Below are positions 18,198 through 26,621 of a stretch of DNA of 64,000 nt, piece by piece. Under the pieces are notes generated by a model, which made no database searches, was not told the origin of the DNA, and was given only the letters and a program-made list of their open reading frames with translations. Numbering within the stretch: the first letter of the stretch is position 1; each line of letters starts with the position of its first letter. The position numbers and the translations under genes are program-made. Origin of the DNA: DATAUK01 sp036268295 (lineage in GTDB: Bacteria > Actinomycetota > Actinomycetes > JAFAQI01); the NCBI GenBank assembly GCA_036268295.1, contig DATAUK010000024.1, positions 1-64,000 of the forward strand. Reading direction: 5' to 3'.

Positions 18198-18278
18198 CCG
18201 ACGATAGGGCGTTGCAATACACGCCGTCAGCAAAAAGTCGGAACTAGTAGGCGGTTTGTCCCGATTCTCGGCCGCATT

Positions 18279-18290
18279 TAACCCGAACGG
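18279..18290. promoter_or_regulatory. Degenerate copy of the TCACCCGAA box plus ACTAGT
   Basis: TAACCCGAACGG at 18279-18290 matches 11 of 12 bases of the box found twice at 20251-20296. An ACTAGT hexamer lies nearby at 18243-18248. Both are upstream of the 1285-residue PKD protein gene. A common regulator is inference. Confidence 0.35.
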
Positions 18291-18343
18291 AGGAGTCTGC
18301 ACCTGCTGCTGTCAATCGTCAAGCCGGCCGCGAATTGCCGCAA

Positions 18344-20155
18344 TCAACCGCCGTCGACGGACTCCCGGCCACCCACGACCGCGGGGTCGTTGGACAGCAC
18401 CTTCAGGTCCGCGATCTTGCTCGGCGACCATACGCCTTGGTTGTAGGCGACGCGATAGTCGCCAGTATTGCCCTGGGCGTCGAACATCGTCAGCAGCTTG
18501 AGCTTCGGGAACTCGTTGTTGTTCAAGCTCTGGGCGACCGTCGAGTAGAACTGATCCTCGTTGGCGGTGCTGGTCGAACGGTCACCGAACTCACCGAGAC
18601 CCCAGGACTTCGACAGGTAGTCGTGGCTCGAGTCCGACATCGAGGTCAACTCGTTGTAGAAGGTCCTCACGGTCTGGGAGTACGTCAGGTTGTCGCTGCT
18701 GTAGGGATCCCAGAGAATCCAGTCCACCAGGCTGTTGCCGGGCCACAGCTGGTCGACCATGCACTGCCAGCCGCTGTATCCCATGTAGTTCATCGTCCAC
18801 ACGACGTTCTTCACGTTCAGCGCCGCGAACCTGGCTTCGACATTTGCCCACATCGCTCGGTAGTCCGCCGGCGTGCCGGCGGAGCCCTTGTAGATGGTGC
18901 TCGGGCAACCGGCGGCGCCGCCACTGACGTCGTTCTCCGGCTCGTGGAAGACGGTTAAAAAGATCTTGGTCTTGCCGAGCGCCTTGATGCTGTTGGCCAT
19001 CGCATCGATCTGCGAGTTGACCGTGGCGTCGCTGCCACCGGCATCGGCCCAGGAGTTGGCCGGTTTCCAGTTGACGAGGAGCAGGGTGTCGGCCGTCTGA
19101 GCAGCCGCCACGTCGCCGGCGTTGAGTGTCTGGCCGGGGCGCAGGTAGTCGTGGGCGACCGACACGTGGCTACCGCTGTCGTTGTTGAAGTCGTTGAGCG
19201 AGTTGGCGACGTTGCCGGTACCACCGAAGCTGGTGAGATATCCGCCGAGCAATACACCGCAGCTCGGCACCAGGTTCGCCGACAGCGAGCAGTCGTTAGG
19301 AGCGGGCGGGGGCGTGACCGACGTACTCGTCGGGGTTGGCGTCGGAGTGGCGGTCCTGGTCGGCGTCGGGTTCGGCGTCGGGGTTGAGGAGCCGCTCGGG
19401 TCAGGCGTCGGGCTATCAGTCGGAGTGGGAGACGGGCCACCGGGGCTTGGCGCGACTGGCTCGGTCACGACCTCCGGCACGGTAACCACGAGCCCGAGTG
19501 TCGGCCCGGCGCCGGACTCTCGCGACCTGAATCTGCTCACGCTGTGGCGGTTGCTCGAGGTCACGGCGAACGAATAGGTATGGCCGACTCGCATCTTCAG
19601 GTGCTTGATCGGGAACTGCACGTGGCGGGTCCGGTGACTGACGTGCACGGTCCTCAGCCGTCGCCCGGAACGCGGCCGGTTGCGCGCGTCGAGGCGGGCC
19701 TGGGTCCAGTGCGTGGACCGCACCCGGAACAGACGAAGCGTCGTGGTCGGCGCGTGGTGTCGCTGGCCGGTCAGGTCGAGCCGCGCCTGCCTGATCTTCG
19801 CATCAGACGGGAAGCCGCTCACGCGGAACTTCACGTAGACGATCTTGTGGTGGCGGGAGCCGCCAACGGCACTGAGCCGGTCAAGGGATCCAGCGTGGAA
19901 CTTCGGGCGGGTGAACGTCACGTAGCTGTCGGAGACGTCACCGACCTTGACCGCCTTGGTGCGATGCACCACGATCCGCCGGCCCACCGGCGGCGCGACG
20001 CCACCCGCACGCTGTTTCATCGGTCGCGCCGTGGTAGCAGAGGCGACCGAAGTGCCGGCGACACTGAGCAAACCGCCCGCGAGCACCGCAACTGCGAGCA
20101 GCGCTGCCGCTCGCCGATTGACGGGTGCCGTGAGCTGGGACACTGGGGTAGCCAC
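18344..20155 (-). CDS. Secreted GH26-like glycoside hydrolase with N-terminal DNRLRE-like module
   Basis: This 603-residue exported protein has a signal peptide within about residues 12-41. Residues about 60-215 resemble a DNRLRE/CBM96-type module (SYVTFTRPKF, YVKFRVSGFPSDAKIRQARL). A Pro/Thr/Ser-rich linker (about 222-285) follows, and then a TIM-barrel catalytic region to the C-terminus. The likely acid/base Glu is in FLTVFHEPEND and the likely nucleophile in WGLGEFGDR, the spacing expected for GH26-type beta-mannanases and related enzymes. The start is GTG 20155; alternatives a few codons downstream exist. It heads the minus-strand half of the exopolysaccharide island, divergent from the Wzz-type gene, and may cut or remodel the exported polysaccharide. 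The substrate is not determinable. Confidence 0.82.
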   Translation of the reverse strand: MATPVSQLTAPVNRRAAALLAVAVLAGGLLSVAGTSVASATTARPMKQRAGGVAPPVGRRIVVHRTKAVKVGDVSDSYVTFTRPKFHAGSLDRLSAVGGSRHHKIVYVKFRVSGFPSDAKIRQARLDLTGQRHHAPTTTLRLFRVRSTHWTQARLDARNRPRSGRRLRTVHVSHRTRHVQFPIKHLKMRVGHTYSFAVTSSNRHSVSRFRSRESGAGPTLGLVVTVPEVVTEPVAPSPGGPSPTPTDSPTPDPSGSSTPTPNPTPTRTATPTPTPTSTSVTPPPAPNDCSLSANLVPSCGVLLGGYLTSFGGTGNVANSLNDFNNDSGSHVSVAHDYLRPGQTLNAGDVAAAQTADTLLLVNWKPANSWADAGGSDATVNSQIDAMANSIKALGKTKIFLTVFHEPENDVSGGAAGCPSTIYKGSAGTPADYRAMWANVEARFAALNVKNVVWTMNYMGYSGWQCMVDQLWPGNSLVDWILWDPYSSDNLTYSQTVRTFYNELTSMSDSSHDYLSKSWGLGEFGDRSTSTANEDQFYSTVAQSLNNNEFPKLKLLTMFDAQGNTGDYRVAYNQGVWSPSKIADLKVLSNDPAVVGGRESVDGG

Positions 20156-20424
20156 CTATGTCTGGGTCGGAGCGGACTAGTTGCCGATGACTAAAAGATC
20201 GGTGGTCCGTAATCAGCCCTTAAGCGGCGATAGGCTTTGGGGATAACTAGTCACCCGAACGGCTTAACGCTCGTAAGAACTAGTCACCCGAACGGCGTAG
20301 CAGAATTCACCCGAATCGGGGAACGACGTTGGGCCATTCAGCCTCACCGTCGTTTTGCGTGTCGGCGGCTACCCTTGAAAGGTCCGGGGAACGCGGGTCT
20401 TGCGTCGGAAAGGTGACCCCAACA
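20156..20424. other. Divergent control region of the exopolysaccharide island
   Basis: These 269 bp separate the minus-strand GH26-like gene from the plus-strand Wzz-type gene. They hold ACTAGT hexamers at 20176-20181, 20246-20251 and 20279-20284, and three TCACCCGAA boxes. A hairpin near the Wzz start (GGGTC 20395-20399 with GACCC 20415-20419) holds that gene's ribosome-binding site in its loop. No gene is visible. Confidence 0.55.
20245..20315 (+). promoter_or_regulatory. Three-copy TCACCCGAA box array
   Basis: A 19-base direct repeat (AACTAGTCACCCGAACGGC) occurs at 20245-20263 and 20278-20296, exactly 33 bp apart. A shorter copy, TCACCCGAATCGG, begins at 20307. Further copies occur at 28321-28329 (inverted) and, degenerately, at 18279. 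Repeated boxes between divergent genes suggest an operator for a DNA-binding regulator or a cooperative activator site; the protein is unknown. Confidence 0.5.
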
Positions 20425-22161
20425 ATGCAAGATCAGTCACCGACCAGCCCGGCGTATGACCTCGGCCATTACCTGCGCCCGCTCCAGCGGCAGCGCAAGT
20501 GGCTCGTCGTCGCCGTGGTCACCGGCCTGGTGCTCGGACTCGCGTACACCGTGATTTCGAAGCCGACCTACACCGCTGCTGCCCGCGTGAACGTCGCCCC
20601 GCCGCCTGCCACTCTCCTGCAGTCGACGGCCAACCAGACCGGTGGCCGGACGACAACGACGATCAACATGGACACCGAGGCACAGATCCTCAAGTCGCTG
20701 CCGGTCGCGACGCTGGCAAAGGCGGCGCTGAAGACCTCGACCCACCCTGGGGCGCTGCTCAGCCGGATCAGTGTGTCGGTGCCGGCCAACACCACGATCC
20801 TGCGGCTCGCCTGCACCGCCCGGTCTGCGGGCGTGGCCCAGACCTGCGCGAACGCGTTCGCCAACGCCTATCTCGCCAACCGCAAGGACACTCAGGCCGC
20901 GGTGCTCAGCAAGCAGCTCTCCCAGATCACCGGGCTGATCACCAAGGCCAAGTCGGCGCAGGCCGCGGACGCTGCGCAGGCGGTCACATTCCCCAAGGGC
21001 ACACCGAAACGCGACACCTTGTTTCAGGCGGCGCAAGGGGAGCAGAACACAATCACCAACACGCTGACTCCGCAGCAGAGCACGCTTCAAAACGAGCTCG
21101 GCGTGTTGTCGGGCGGCAACGTTCAGCAGGCGGCGAGCCTGGGAGTGTCGAGCCAGACAAGCCGCGGTATCCCGCCGATCACCGGGCTCATCCTCGGCCT
21201 GCTGATCGGACTCGGGATCGCCTACGGTCGCGAGCGCTTCGACCGCCACGTTCGGCATCGCGACGACCTGGCGAGCGCCGGCGTCGAGTTGGTAGCTGAG
21301 ATCGACGCTGACGGCGGCCCAGCCACCCGCACCCGCTTCGACCAGCGGATCGCGAGCATCGTCGCCGGATCCTTCGACGCCGACGGCGGCATTGTGTACG
21401 TCGCGCCGATCTCACCCGGTCAGGCCGACGCCGGTGTCGCGGCGCATCTGGCCAGCACGCTCGCCTCTGTCGGCCACCATGTCGAGCTGGTGAAGCCGTT
21501 CGCGGTTCAGGCCGTCGAGACGACCGAGTTCGCGTCGGCCGATGACATCGAGGTCGACGACGAGACGGTGCAGGACGCCGCCGCTGCGGCACTGCTCGGC
21601 TGGCCGGTCTCCGAGGACGGCCTCCCGCCGACCCCGTCTACCGAGGTCGCGATAGCAAAGCCGACCGAGATGGCCGTGCCGAAGCCGGTCGAGGTCGTGC
21701 TCGCGCCGACCGAGACGGCGGCGGACTCGATCCCGATGACGATCCGGATCCAACTCGAGATGGCCCGCCAACGGGCCCACTTCGTCATCGTCGACGGCGA
21801 TCCCGCCGTGACCGATTCACAGGCTTACGTCCTCGCCGGTCTCAGCGACGCCACGCTTCTCGTCGTCGATCCAAGGAGCACGACACGGCGCGACCTTGCT
21901 GAAGTCGTCGATCAGCTCTCGGTCACCGGCACTGAGCTGCTCGGTGCCGTCATCTGGCGCCCGTTGCGGGCCAACGACCCCGGCGCCACCGGGTCGGCGC
22001 TGCCCAAGGGACGCGACCCGCGGCGCGGCAAACGCAGCGAAACGTCGGCAGCCGGGAGCCCGGGCGTGCGCTCTGCAACTGAACGCGGGACCGGGTCGGT
22101 CCGGCGCCTGAACGGGGCAGGGCCATGGCTGCCGTCGCGACCGGTCGATGCTGCTCGCTGA
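20425..22161 (+). CDS. Wzz-type polysaccharide chain-length protein with degenerate BY-kinase domain
   Basis: This 578-residue inner-membrane protein should control exopolysaccharide chain length and export. ATG 20425 is chosen over an in-frame ATG 32 codons upstream because GGAAAGGT precedes it and the protein then starts with the Wzz cytosolic helix (YLRPLQRQRKW). One transmembrane segment (about 27-47) opens an extracytoplasmic Wzz domain, and a second (about 253-270, ITGLILGLLIGLGIAYGRE) returns to the cytosol. The C-terminal part follows a CpsD/Wzc kinase layout but lacks catalysis: where PGEGKST is expected it reads PGQADAG, the Walker A' region reads VELVKPF, and only a Walker B-like FVIVDGDP remains. 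There is no Tyr-rich tail. It is probably a non-phosphorylating regulator. Confidence 0.85.
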   Translation: MQDQSPTSPAYDLGHYLRPLQRQRKWLVVAVVTGLVLGLAYTVISKPTYTAAARVNVAPPPATLLQSTANQTGGRTTTTINMDTEAQILKSLPVATLAKAALKTSTHPGALLSRISVSVPANTTILRLACTARSAGVAQTCANAFANAYLANRKDTQAAVLSKQLSQITGLITKAKSAQAADAAQAVTFPKGTPKRDTLFQAAQGEQNTITNTLTPQQSTLQNELGVLSGGNVQQAASLGVSSQTSRGIPPITGLILGLLIGLGIAYGRERFDRHVRHRDDLASAGVELVAEIDADGGPATRTRFDQRIASIVAGSFDADGGIVYVAPISPGQADAGVAAHLASTLASVGHHVELVKPFAVQAVETTEFASADDIEVDDETVQDAAAAALLGWPVSEDGLPPTPSTEVAIAKPTEMAVPKPVEVVLAPTETAADSIPMTIRIQLEMARQRAHFVIVDGDPAVTDSQAYVLAGLSDATLLVVDPRSTTRRDLAEVVDQLSVTGTELLGAVIWRPLRANDPGATGSALPKGRDPRRGKRSETSAAGSPGVRSATERGTGSVRRLNGAGPWLPSRPVDAAR

Positions 22162-23527
22162 CCGCACGCTGCCGCGCGCTCGGCCCACGACGACCTCGAT
22201 CCGGCGACCGCGCCTGCGACTTGGCCCCGGCTGGCCGCTGTGGGGCGCACTCGTGCTCTATCCGCTCTGGTGGGCGCTCGGCCTCGGCGCGTTCGAGTTC
22301 ATCCTGTTCGCGATCCCGATGTCCTGGATGCTGCTGAAGCATCGGCCGATCAAGCTCCCGCCGGGAATCTGGATCTGGGTCGCGTTCCTGATCTGGAACG
22401 TGGTCAGCCTGGTCATGTTGCCTGCCCATGCGCCGGGCACCCTCGACGGATCGTTGTCCGGACGCGCGCTGAGCCTCGCGTTGCGAATGATCCAGCTGGC
22501 GACCGCCACGGTCTTCTTGCTCTACATAGTGAACCTCACCAAGGAGGAGCTGCCGCCCCGACGCATCCTCAAGTGGATGTCGGTGCTGTTCCTCGTGACG
22601 GTGGCTGGCGGCCTGCTGGCACTGGCAAAGCCGCACTTCGAGTTCACGTCTCCGATGGAGCTCCTGCTGCCGCACCACATCGCGACCAACACCTACGTCA
22701 ACACGCTGGTGCATCCGGCAGCGGCGCAGGTGCAAGACGTGCTCGGCTTCGAGGCGCCGAGGCCGGCCGCGCCCTGGGGCTACACGAACCTATGGGGCAA
22801 CAACCTCTCGCTGCTGCTGATCTGGTTCTGCGTCTACATGTGGGAGCCGAAGGTTCTTCGCAGCCACGTCCGGCTCGCGCTGGTGCTGCTCGTCGCTCTG
22901 ATCCCGGTCGTCTACTCCCTCAACCGCGGGCTGTGGTTCGGGGTGATTGCCAGCATCGCGTTCATCATTCTGCGGCTGGCTCGGCGCGGCGATGTCAGGG
23001 CGACGCTGATCACGGTGAGCGCGATCGCCGTCGGGGCCATCCTGTTCCTCGCGACACCGCTGAACCACGTCGTCGAGCAGCGAGCCAGTCATGGCAGGAG
23101 CAACAGCATCCGGGCCTTCGTCGACGACGCGTCATTCCGTGGCGCCGTGGACTCGCCACTGATCGGCTGGGGCGACAGCCGGAAGGTGATCGGCAGCTCG
23201 CAGTCGATCGCGGTCGGGCCGAGCGAAGCCTGCCCGCTCTGCGGCGGCGTGAACGTCGGCAGTGCCGGTGAGATCTGGCTGGTGATGTTCAGCCAGGGTC
23301 TGCTCGGCGCGGCGATGTACGCCGGGTTCTTCGCTGTCGCCTGGTGGCGATTACGGTTCGACACCAGCCTGATCGGCGCGGGCGCCCGCCTGATCACGAT
23401 CCTGACGGTGTTCTACACGTTCTTCTACAACAACCTGCCGACCGGGCTGATGATCAGCATGCTCTCGATCGGCATCGCCAGCCGCAACCTGCTTCCGCCA
23501 GCACCGACACCCGCCGAGCCGGCGTGA
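22148..23527 (+). CDS. O-antigen ligase/polymerase-like membrane protein (Wzy type)
   Basis: This 459-residue protein has about ten hydrophobic segments, starting near residue 30, and a large extracytoplasmic loop in the second half (around RASHGRSNSIRAFVDDASFR and IGWGDSRKVIG), the layout of Wzy polymerases and WaaL-type ligases. It would join lipid-linked repeat units outside the membrane. The start ATG 22148 overlaps the Wzz-type gene by 14 bp, and the stop overlaps the next gene by 4 bp, so the genes are co-transcribed. A CPLCGG motif in the large loop is unusual for the family and may form a disulfide. Polymerase versus ligase cannot be settled from sequence. Confidence 0.8.
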   Translation: MLLADRTLPRARPTTTSIRRPRLRLGPGWPLWGALVLYPLWWALGLGAFEFILFAIPMSWMLLKHRPIKLPPGIWIWVAFLIWNVVSLVMLPAHAPGTLDGSLSGRALSLALRMIQLATATVFLLYIVNLTKEELPPRRILKWMSVLFLVTVAGGLLALAKPHFEFTSPMELLLPHHIATNTYVNTLVHPAAAQVQDVLGFEAPRPAAPWGYTNLWGNNLSLLLIWFCVYMWEPKVLRSHVRLALVLLVALIPVVYSLNRGLWFGVIASIAFIILRLARRGDVRATLITVSAIAVGAILFLATPLNHVVEQRASHGRSNSIRAFVDDASFRGAVDSPLIGWGDSRKVIGSSQSIAVGPSEACPLCGGVNVGSAGEIWLVMFSQGLLGAAMYAGFFAVAWWRLRFDTSLIGAGARLITILTVFYTFFYNNLPTGLMISMLSIGIASRNLLPPAPTPAEPA

Positions 23528-24747
23528 TCACCGAGAATCCGCGCCACCGCTACGCCCTCGACGTTGTGGGCCAGCTCTTCCCTGGCACCGAGGTCACCGA
23601 CGCGCGATCCGGCGATGATGCCGCCAGGACGTTCGCGTTTGCACCGTCGGCGAGGCGATCCCGGCTGCTCGTCCCGACCCGACCGCGCGACGCAGCCGCA
23701 ACAGCGTTGCGCGCGTACGGCGGCCGGCTGACCCGCCAGGCCCGCTGGAGCTACCGCACCGCCGCCCGCACCCTCGCCGTAACGGGCCCAGCGCCACTTC
23801 GTGACCGGCTGACGGCGTCGTCGTACGACGGCCGGCGTTCGGTGGGGATCGACGACTACCTCGCCGACGCGCTCGGGCGCCCGGTGTCGGTAGCGGTCCA
23901 TCTCACCCCGAGCCGCGCCAACCGCAAGCCGATTGTCCAGGCGCTCGGCCACGGTGAGCGGCACCCGCTCGCCTTCGCCAAGGTCGCGGTCGATCCGCTG
24001 ACCGCGGACCTGGTCGACCGAGAGGCCGGCGCGCTCGCCGCACTAGCTGACCGCAAGGTCGACCACCTGCTGGTGCCCGCGGTCGCCCATCACGGCGATT
24101 TCGCCGGTCATCGGGTGCTGACGCTGCGGCCGCTACCGACCTGGTTTCCCGGGCGGTCACCGACGATCGCCGACGTAGCCGCGGCAACCCGCGAGGTCGC
24201 CGGTCTGGCCGACCGGACCCGGCAGACCCTGCAGGACAGCAGCTACTGGAACGACGTACAGCGCCGGGCCGCCAAGCTCGCACCGACGCCACGAGCCGAA
24301 CGGCTTCAGCAGTGCATCGCGATGGTCACCAGCCGGTTCGGATCGGCGGACACCACCTTCACCGCGTCTCACGGCGACTGGTCGCCGTGGAACATGTGGC
24401 TGACCGACCGCGGGCTGCTGGTCTGGGACTGGGAGCGGTTCGAACCGCGGACGCCGGAAGGCGTTGACCTGCTGCACTTCCGGCTCAACAGCCAGCTCAT
24501 CCGGGGCGCGTGGACCCGCGCGGAAGCCGGACACCGGCTGGTTGCCGAGGCAGCCGACGTGCTGTCTCACGGCGACCAATCCGATCCACCGGCACATAGC
24601 GTCCTGCTCTACCTGATCCACCTCGGGCTGCGTTACGAGGCCGACGGCCAGGCCGCCGCCGGCGCTGCCCTCGGACAGCTGGAGAGCTGGTTGCTGCCCG
24701 CTGTCGAAGCCGGTCTGGCGGAGCTGACTCCGATGAGGTCGTCATGA
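23524..24747 (+). CDS. APH-fold phosphotransferase in the exopolysaccharide operon
   Basis: This protein of about 407 residues has a kinase-like fold of the aminoglycoside phosphotransferase/choline kinase type. The start is set at GTG 23524, which forms a GTGA overlap with the wzy-like stop. The first 130 residues are not recognised. The kinase core follows, with a candidate ATP-binding Lys in LAFAKVAVD, a Glu in DREAGAL, the catalytic loop HGDWSPWNMW (about 282-291) and the metal-binding VWDWERF. All core residues appear present, so an active enzyme is likely. In this context the acceptor may be a sugar or lipid-linked glycan rather than an antibiotic (inference). It overlaps the downstream sulfotransferase gene by 4 bp. 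Confidence 0.72.
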   Translation: MITENPRHRYALDVVGQLFPGTEVTDARSGDDAARTFAFAPSARRSRLLVPTRPRDAAATALRAYGGRLTRQARWSYRTAARTLAVTGPAPLRDRLTASSYDGRRSVGIDDYLADALGRPVSVAVHLTPSRANRKPIVQALGHGERHPLAFAKVAVDPLTADLVDREAGALAALADRKVDHLLVPAVAHHGDFAGHRVLTLRPLPTWFPGRSPTIADVAAATREVAGLADRTRQTLQDSSYWNDVQRRAAKLAPTPRAERLQQCIAMVTSRFGSADTTFTASHGDWSPWNMWLTDRGLLVWDWERFEPRTPEGVDLLHFRLNSQLIRGAWTRAEAGHRLVAEAADVLSHGDQSDPPAHSVLLYLIHLGLRYEADGQAAAGAALGQLESWLLPAVEAGLAELTPMRSS

Positions 24748-25604
24748 CGCCGATCCAGACCGCCAAGCAAGCGTTCCAGACCTCGTTCGTGCCGTTTGTC
24801 GGTCGGCCGACTTCGCGCTGGCGCACGACGCCGAACGTCCTGATCGCCGGCGGGCAGCGCTGCGGCACGACGTCGATGTACCGCGCCCTGATCCAGCATC
24901 CAGCGGTGCTTCGCGCGGTCGGTCGCAAGGGAGTGCACTACTTCGACACCGACTACGGCCGGGGCCTGAAGTGGTATCGCGGCCACTTCCCGCTGCGGCG
25001 CACGGTTGACCGGGCCCGCGAAGCCACCGGATCGACCCCGGTGGTGCTCGAGTCCAGCCCGTACTACGGCTTCCACCCGCTCGCACCGGGCCGGATCGAT
25101 GGCGACCTGCCCGGCGTCAAGCTGATCGTGCTGATCCGTGATCCGGTCGAGCGCGCCTACTCGGCGCATGCGCATGAGCTGGCGCGCGGCTTCGAGACCG
25201 AGCCGTTCGAGCGCGCCCTCGCCCTCGAGCCCGAACGCCTCAACGGACAGGACGAGCGCCTCGTCAACGAGCCGTTCAGCGTCAGCCTCGACCACCAGCA
25301 CCACGCGTACGTCGGCCGCGGTCAGTACGTCGAGCTGCTCCGCCGGCTGGCGGCCATATTCGGCCGCGAGCGGCTGCACGTCGTCGACAGCCATCGGTTC
25401 TTCGCCGAGCCGGATGTGGTGTGGCTGGACACGCTGTCGTTCCTCGGCCTGCCGGCCGGCGGCGACCCGCACTTCGAGCGACACAATGCGCGACCGAGGT
25501 CACCGATGCCGGACGATGTCAGGGCGCGCCTCGAGGAGCACTTCCGGCCATGGGACGACGAGCTGATCGAGTGGTTGGGCTGGGTCCCTAGTTGGCGCAC
25601 GTGA
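24744..25604 (+). CDS. PAPS-dependent sulfotransferase
   Basis: This 286-residue cytosolic enzyme should transfer sulfate from PAPS to a hydroxyl or amino group. The 5'-phosphosulfate-binding loop is IAGGQRCGTTSMYRALIQHP (about 34-53), and the 3'-phosphate-binding segment is LIVLIRDPVERAYSAHAHE (about 127-145). The fold resembles heparan-type sulfotransferases (PF00685/PF13469). It overlaps its upstream and downstream neighbours by 4 bp each, so it belongs to the exopolysaccharide operon, and the polysaccharide or its lipid-linked precursor is the obvious candidate acceptor. No PAPS-synthesis genes are in the window. Confidence 0.88.
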   Translation: MTPIQTAKQAFQTSFVPFVGRPTSRWRTTPNVLIAGGQRCGTTSMYRALIQHPAVLRAVGRKGVHYFDTDYGRGLKWYRGHFPLRRTVDRAREATGSTPVVLESSPYYGFHPLAPGRIDGDLPGVKLIVLIRDPVERAYSAHAHELARGFETEPFERALALEPERLNGQDERLVNEPFSVSLDHQHHAYVGRGQYVELLRRLAAIFGRERLHVVDSHRFFAEPDVVWLDTLSFLGLPAGGDPHFERHNARPRSPMPDDVRARLEEHFRPWDDELIEWLGWVPSWRT

Positions 25605-26614
25605 GCCGGGCTTGCGTACGAGGTCTCATCGCGACCGTCGTACTCGGCTCGATCGCCGTCGGCTGCGGCGGCGGCGGCGCGGCGAAGACCGCGGCCAAGA
25701 CACCGTGCCCGACCTCGGCGCAACCGTCGATCGCGGCGAAGACCCGTGATGCGCCCCCGCGGGTGCCGACCCACGGTGCCTACTTCGGCGCGTTCGCGCT
25801 CACCGGCGACTTCAGCCAGCCGAGCTACGTTGCCTCGGTGGCTCAGCTGCAGACCGAGATCTGCCGGCCGCTGGCCATCGTTCACAGCTATCTGCGCTGG
25901 AAACAGAAGTTTCCACAGCAGAGCCAGCTGACGGCGTCTCGCGCAGGCCAGACCCTGCTGCTGTCATGGACCGGGACCAACCTCGCCGAGATGGCCAGCG
26001 GCGCCGACGACGCCGAGATCCGCGAGATCGCCGGCGAGGTCGCCGCGCTGCACTCGCCGGTCTTCGTCGAGCTGCGCTGGGAGATGGACCGTCCCAACCT
26101 GCGGACGATCGTCGGCTCACCGACCACGTTCATCGCGGCGTGGGATCACACCCGCGCGGTGTTCGCCGCCGCCGGCGTCTCGAACGCGTCGTGGGTCTGG
26201 TGTCCCACCGCGGTCGGCTTCGACGACGACTCTGCGCCGGCGTACTACCCGGGTGCCAAGGAAGTGGACTGGATCTGCACCGACGCCTATCCCAAGCCCG
26301 ACGGGCCGGTCGAGCAGCTCAGCAGCGAGCTCGCGTCGTTCCTGAAGTGGGCGGTCCCTCAGCGAAAGCCGATCATGCTCGGCGAGATCGGGGTGCCCGA
26401 GAGCTACAACGCATCGAAGCGCACCGGCTGGATCGACAACGCCGCCGACCTGGTCAAGGATACCCCGCTGATCAAAGCGGTCGTCTACTTCGACTACAAC
26501 CCGGAGGACCACCCGGCGACCCGCGATTACCGGATCGAGCCAAGCTCACCGGCCGCCGGGGCGCTGCGCTCACTCGCCGCTGATCCGTGGTTCCAGCCGA
26601 CGTTCGGCCGCTGA
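25601..26614 (+). CDS. GH26-like glycosidase lipoprotein
   Basis: This 337-residue exported protein has a short signal with lipobox IAVGC (Cys about 22) and a Gly/Ala/Lys linker before a TIM-barrel domain. Candidate catalytic residues are Glu in VELRWEMDRPN and Glu in IMLGEIGVPE, the acid/base and nucleophile positions of GH26-like clan A enzymes. An in-frame TTG lies at 25592, but GTG 25601 gives the GTGA overlap with the sulfotransferase stop seen at other junctions in this operon. As a surface-anchored hydrolase co-transcribed with polymer-assembly genes, it may trim or release the polymer. It is only distantly similar to the larger secreted GH26-like enzyme at 18344-20155. Confidence 0.82.
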   Translation: MSRACVRGLIATVVLGSIAVGCGGGGAAKTAAKTPCPTSAQPSIAAKTRDAPPRVPTHGAYFGAFALTGDFSQPSYVASVAQLQTEICRPLAIVHSYLRWKQKFPQQSQLTASRAGQTLLLSWTGTNLAEMASGADDAEIREIAGEVAALHSPVFVELRWEMDRPNLRTIVGSPTTFIAAWDHTRAVFAAAGVSNASWVWCPTAVGFDDDSAPAYYPGAKEVDWICTDAYPKPDGPVEQLSSELASFLKWAVPQRKPIMLGEIGVPESYNASKRTGWIDNAADLVKDTPLIKAVVYFDYNPEDHPATRDYRIEPSSPAAGALRSLAADPWFQPTFGR

Positions 26615-26621
26615 CCCGGCC

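Noticed and set aside
18132..18240. GEMM-type c-di-GMP or ydaO-type c-di-AMP riboswitch upstream of the PKD gene
   Set aside because: A structured leader is present, but the conserved core sequences of those classes as I recall them are not found, so it is reported only as an unassigned stem-loop.
19300..19440. Short tandem repeats resembling a CRISPR or satellite array
   Set aside because: They encode the Pro/Thr/Ser linker of the secreted GH26-like protein in frame; no conserved repeat-spacer pattern exists.
23524..24747. Aminoglycoside-resistance gene
   Set aside because: The APH-like catalytic loop is present, but operon overlap with glycan genes and a large unrelated N-terminal part make a glycan or lipid substrate more likely than antibiotic resistance.
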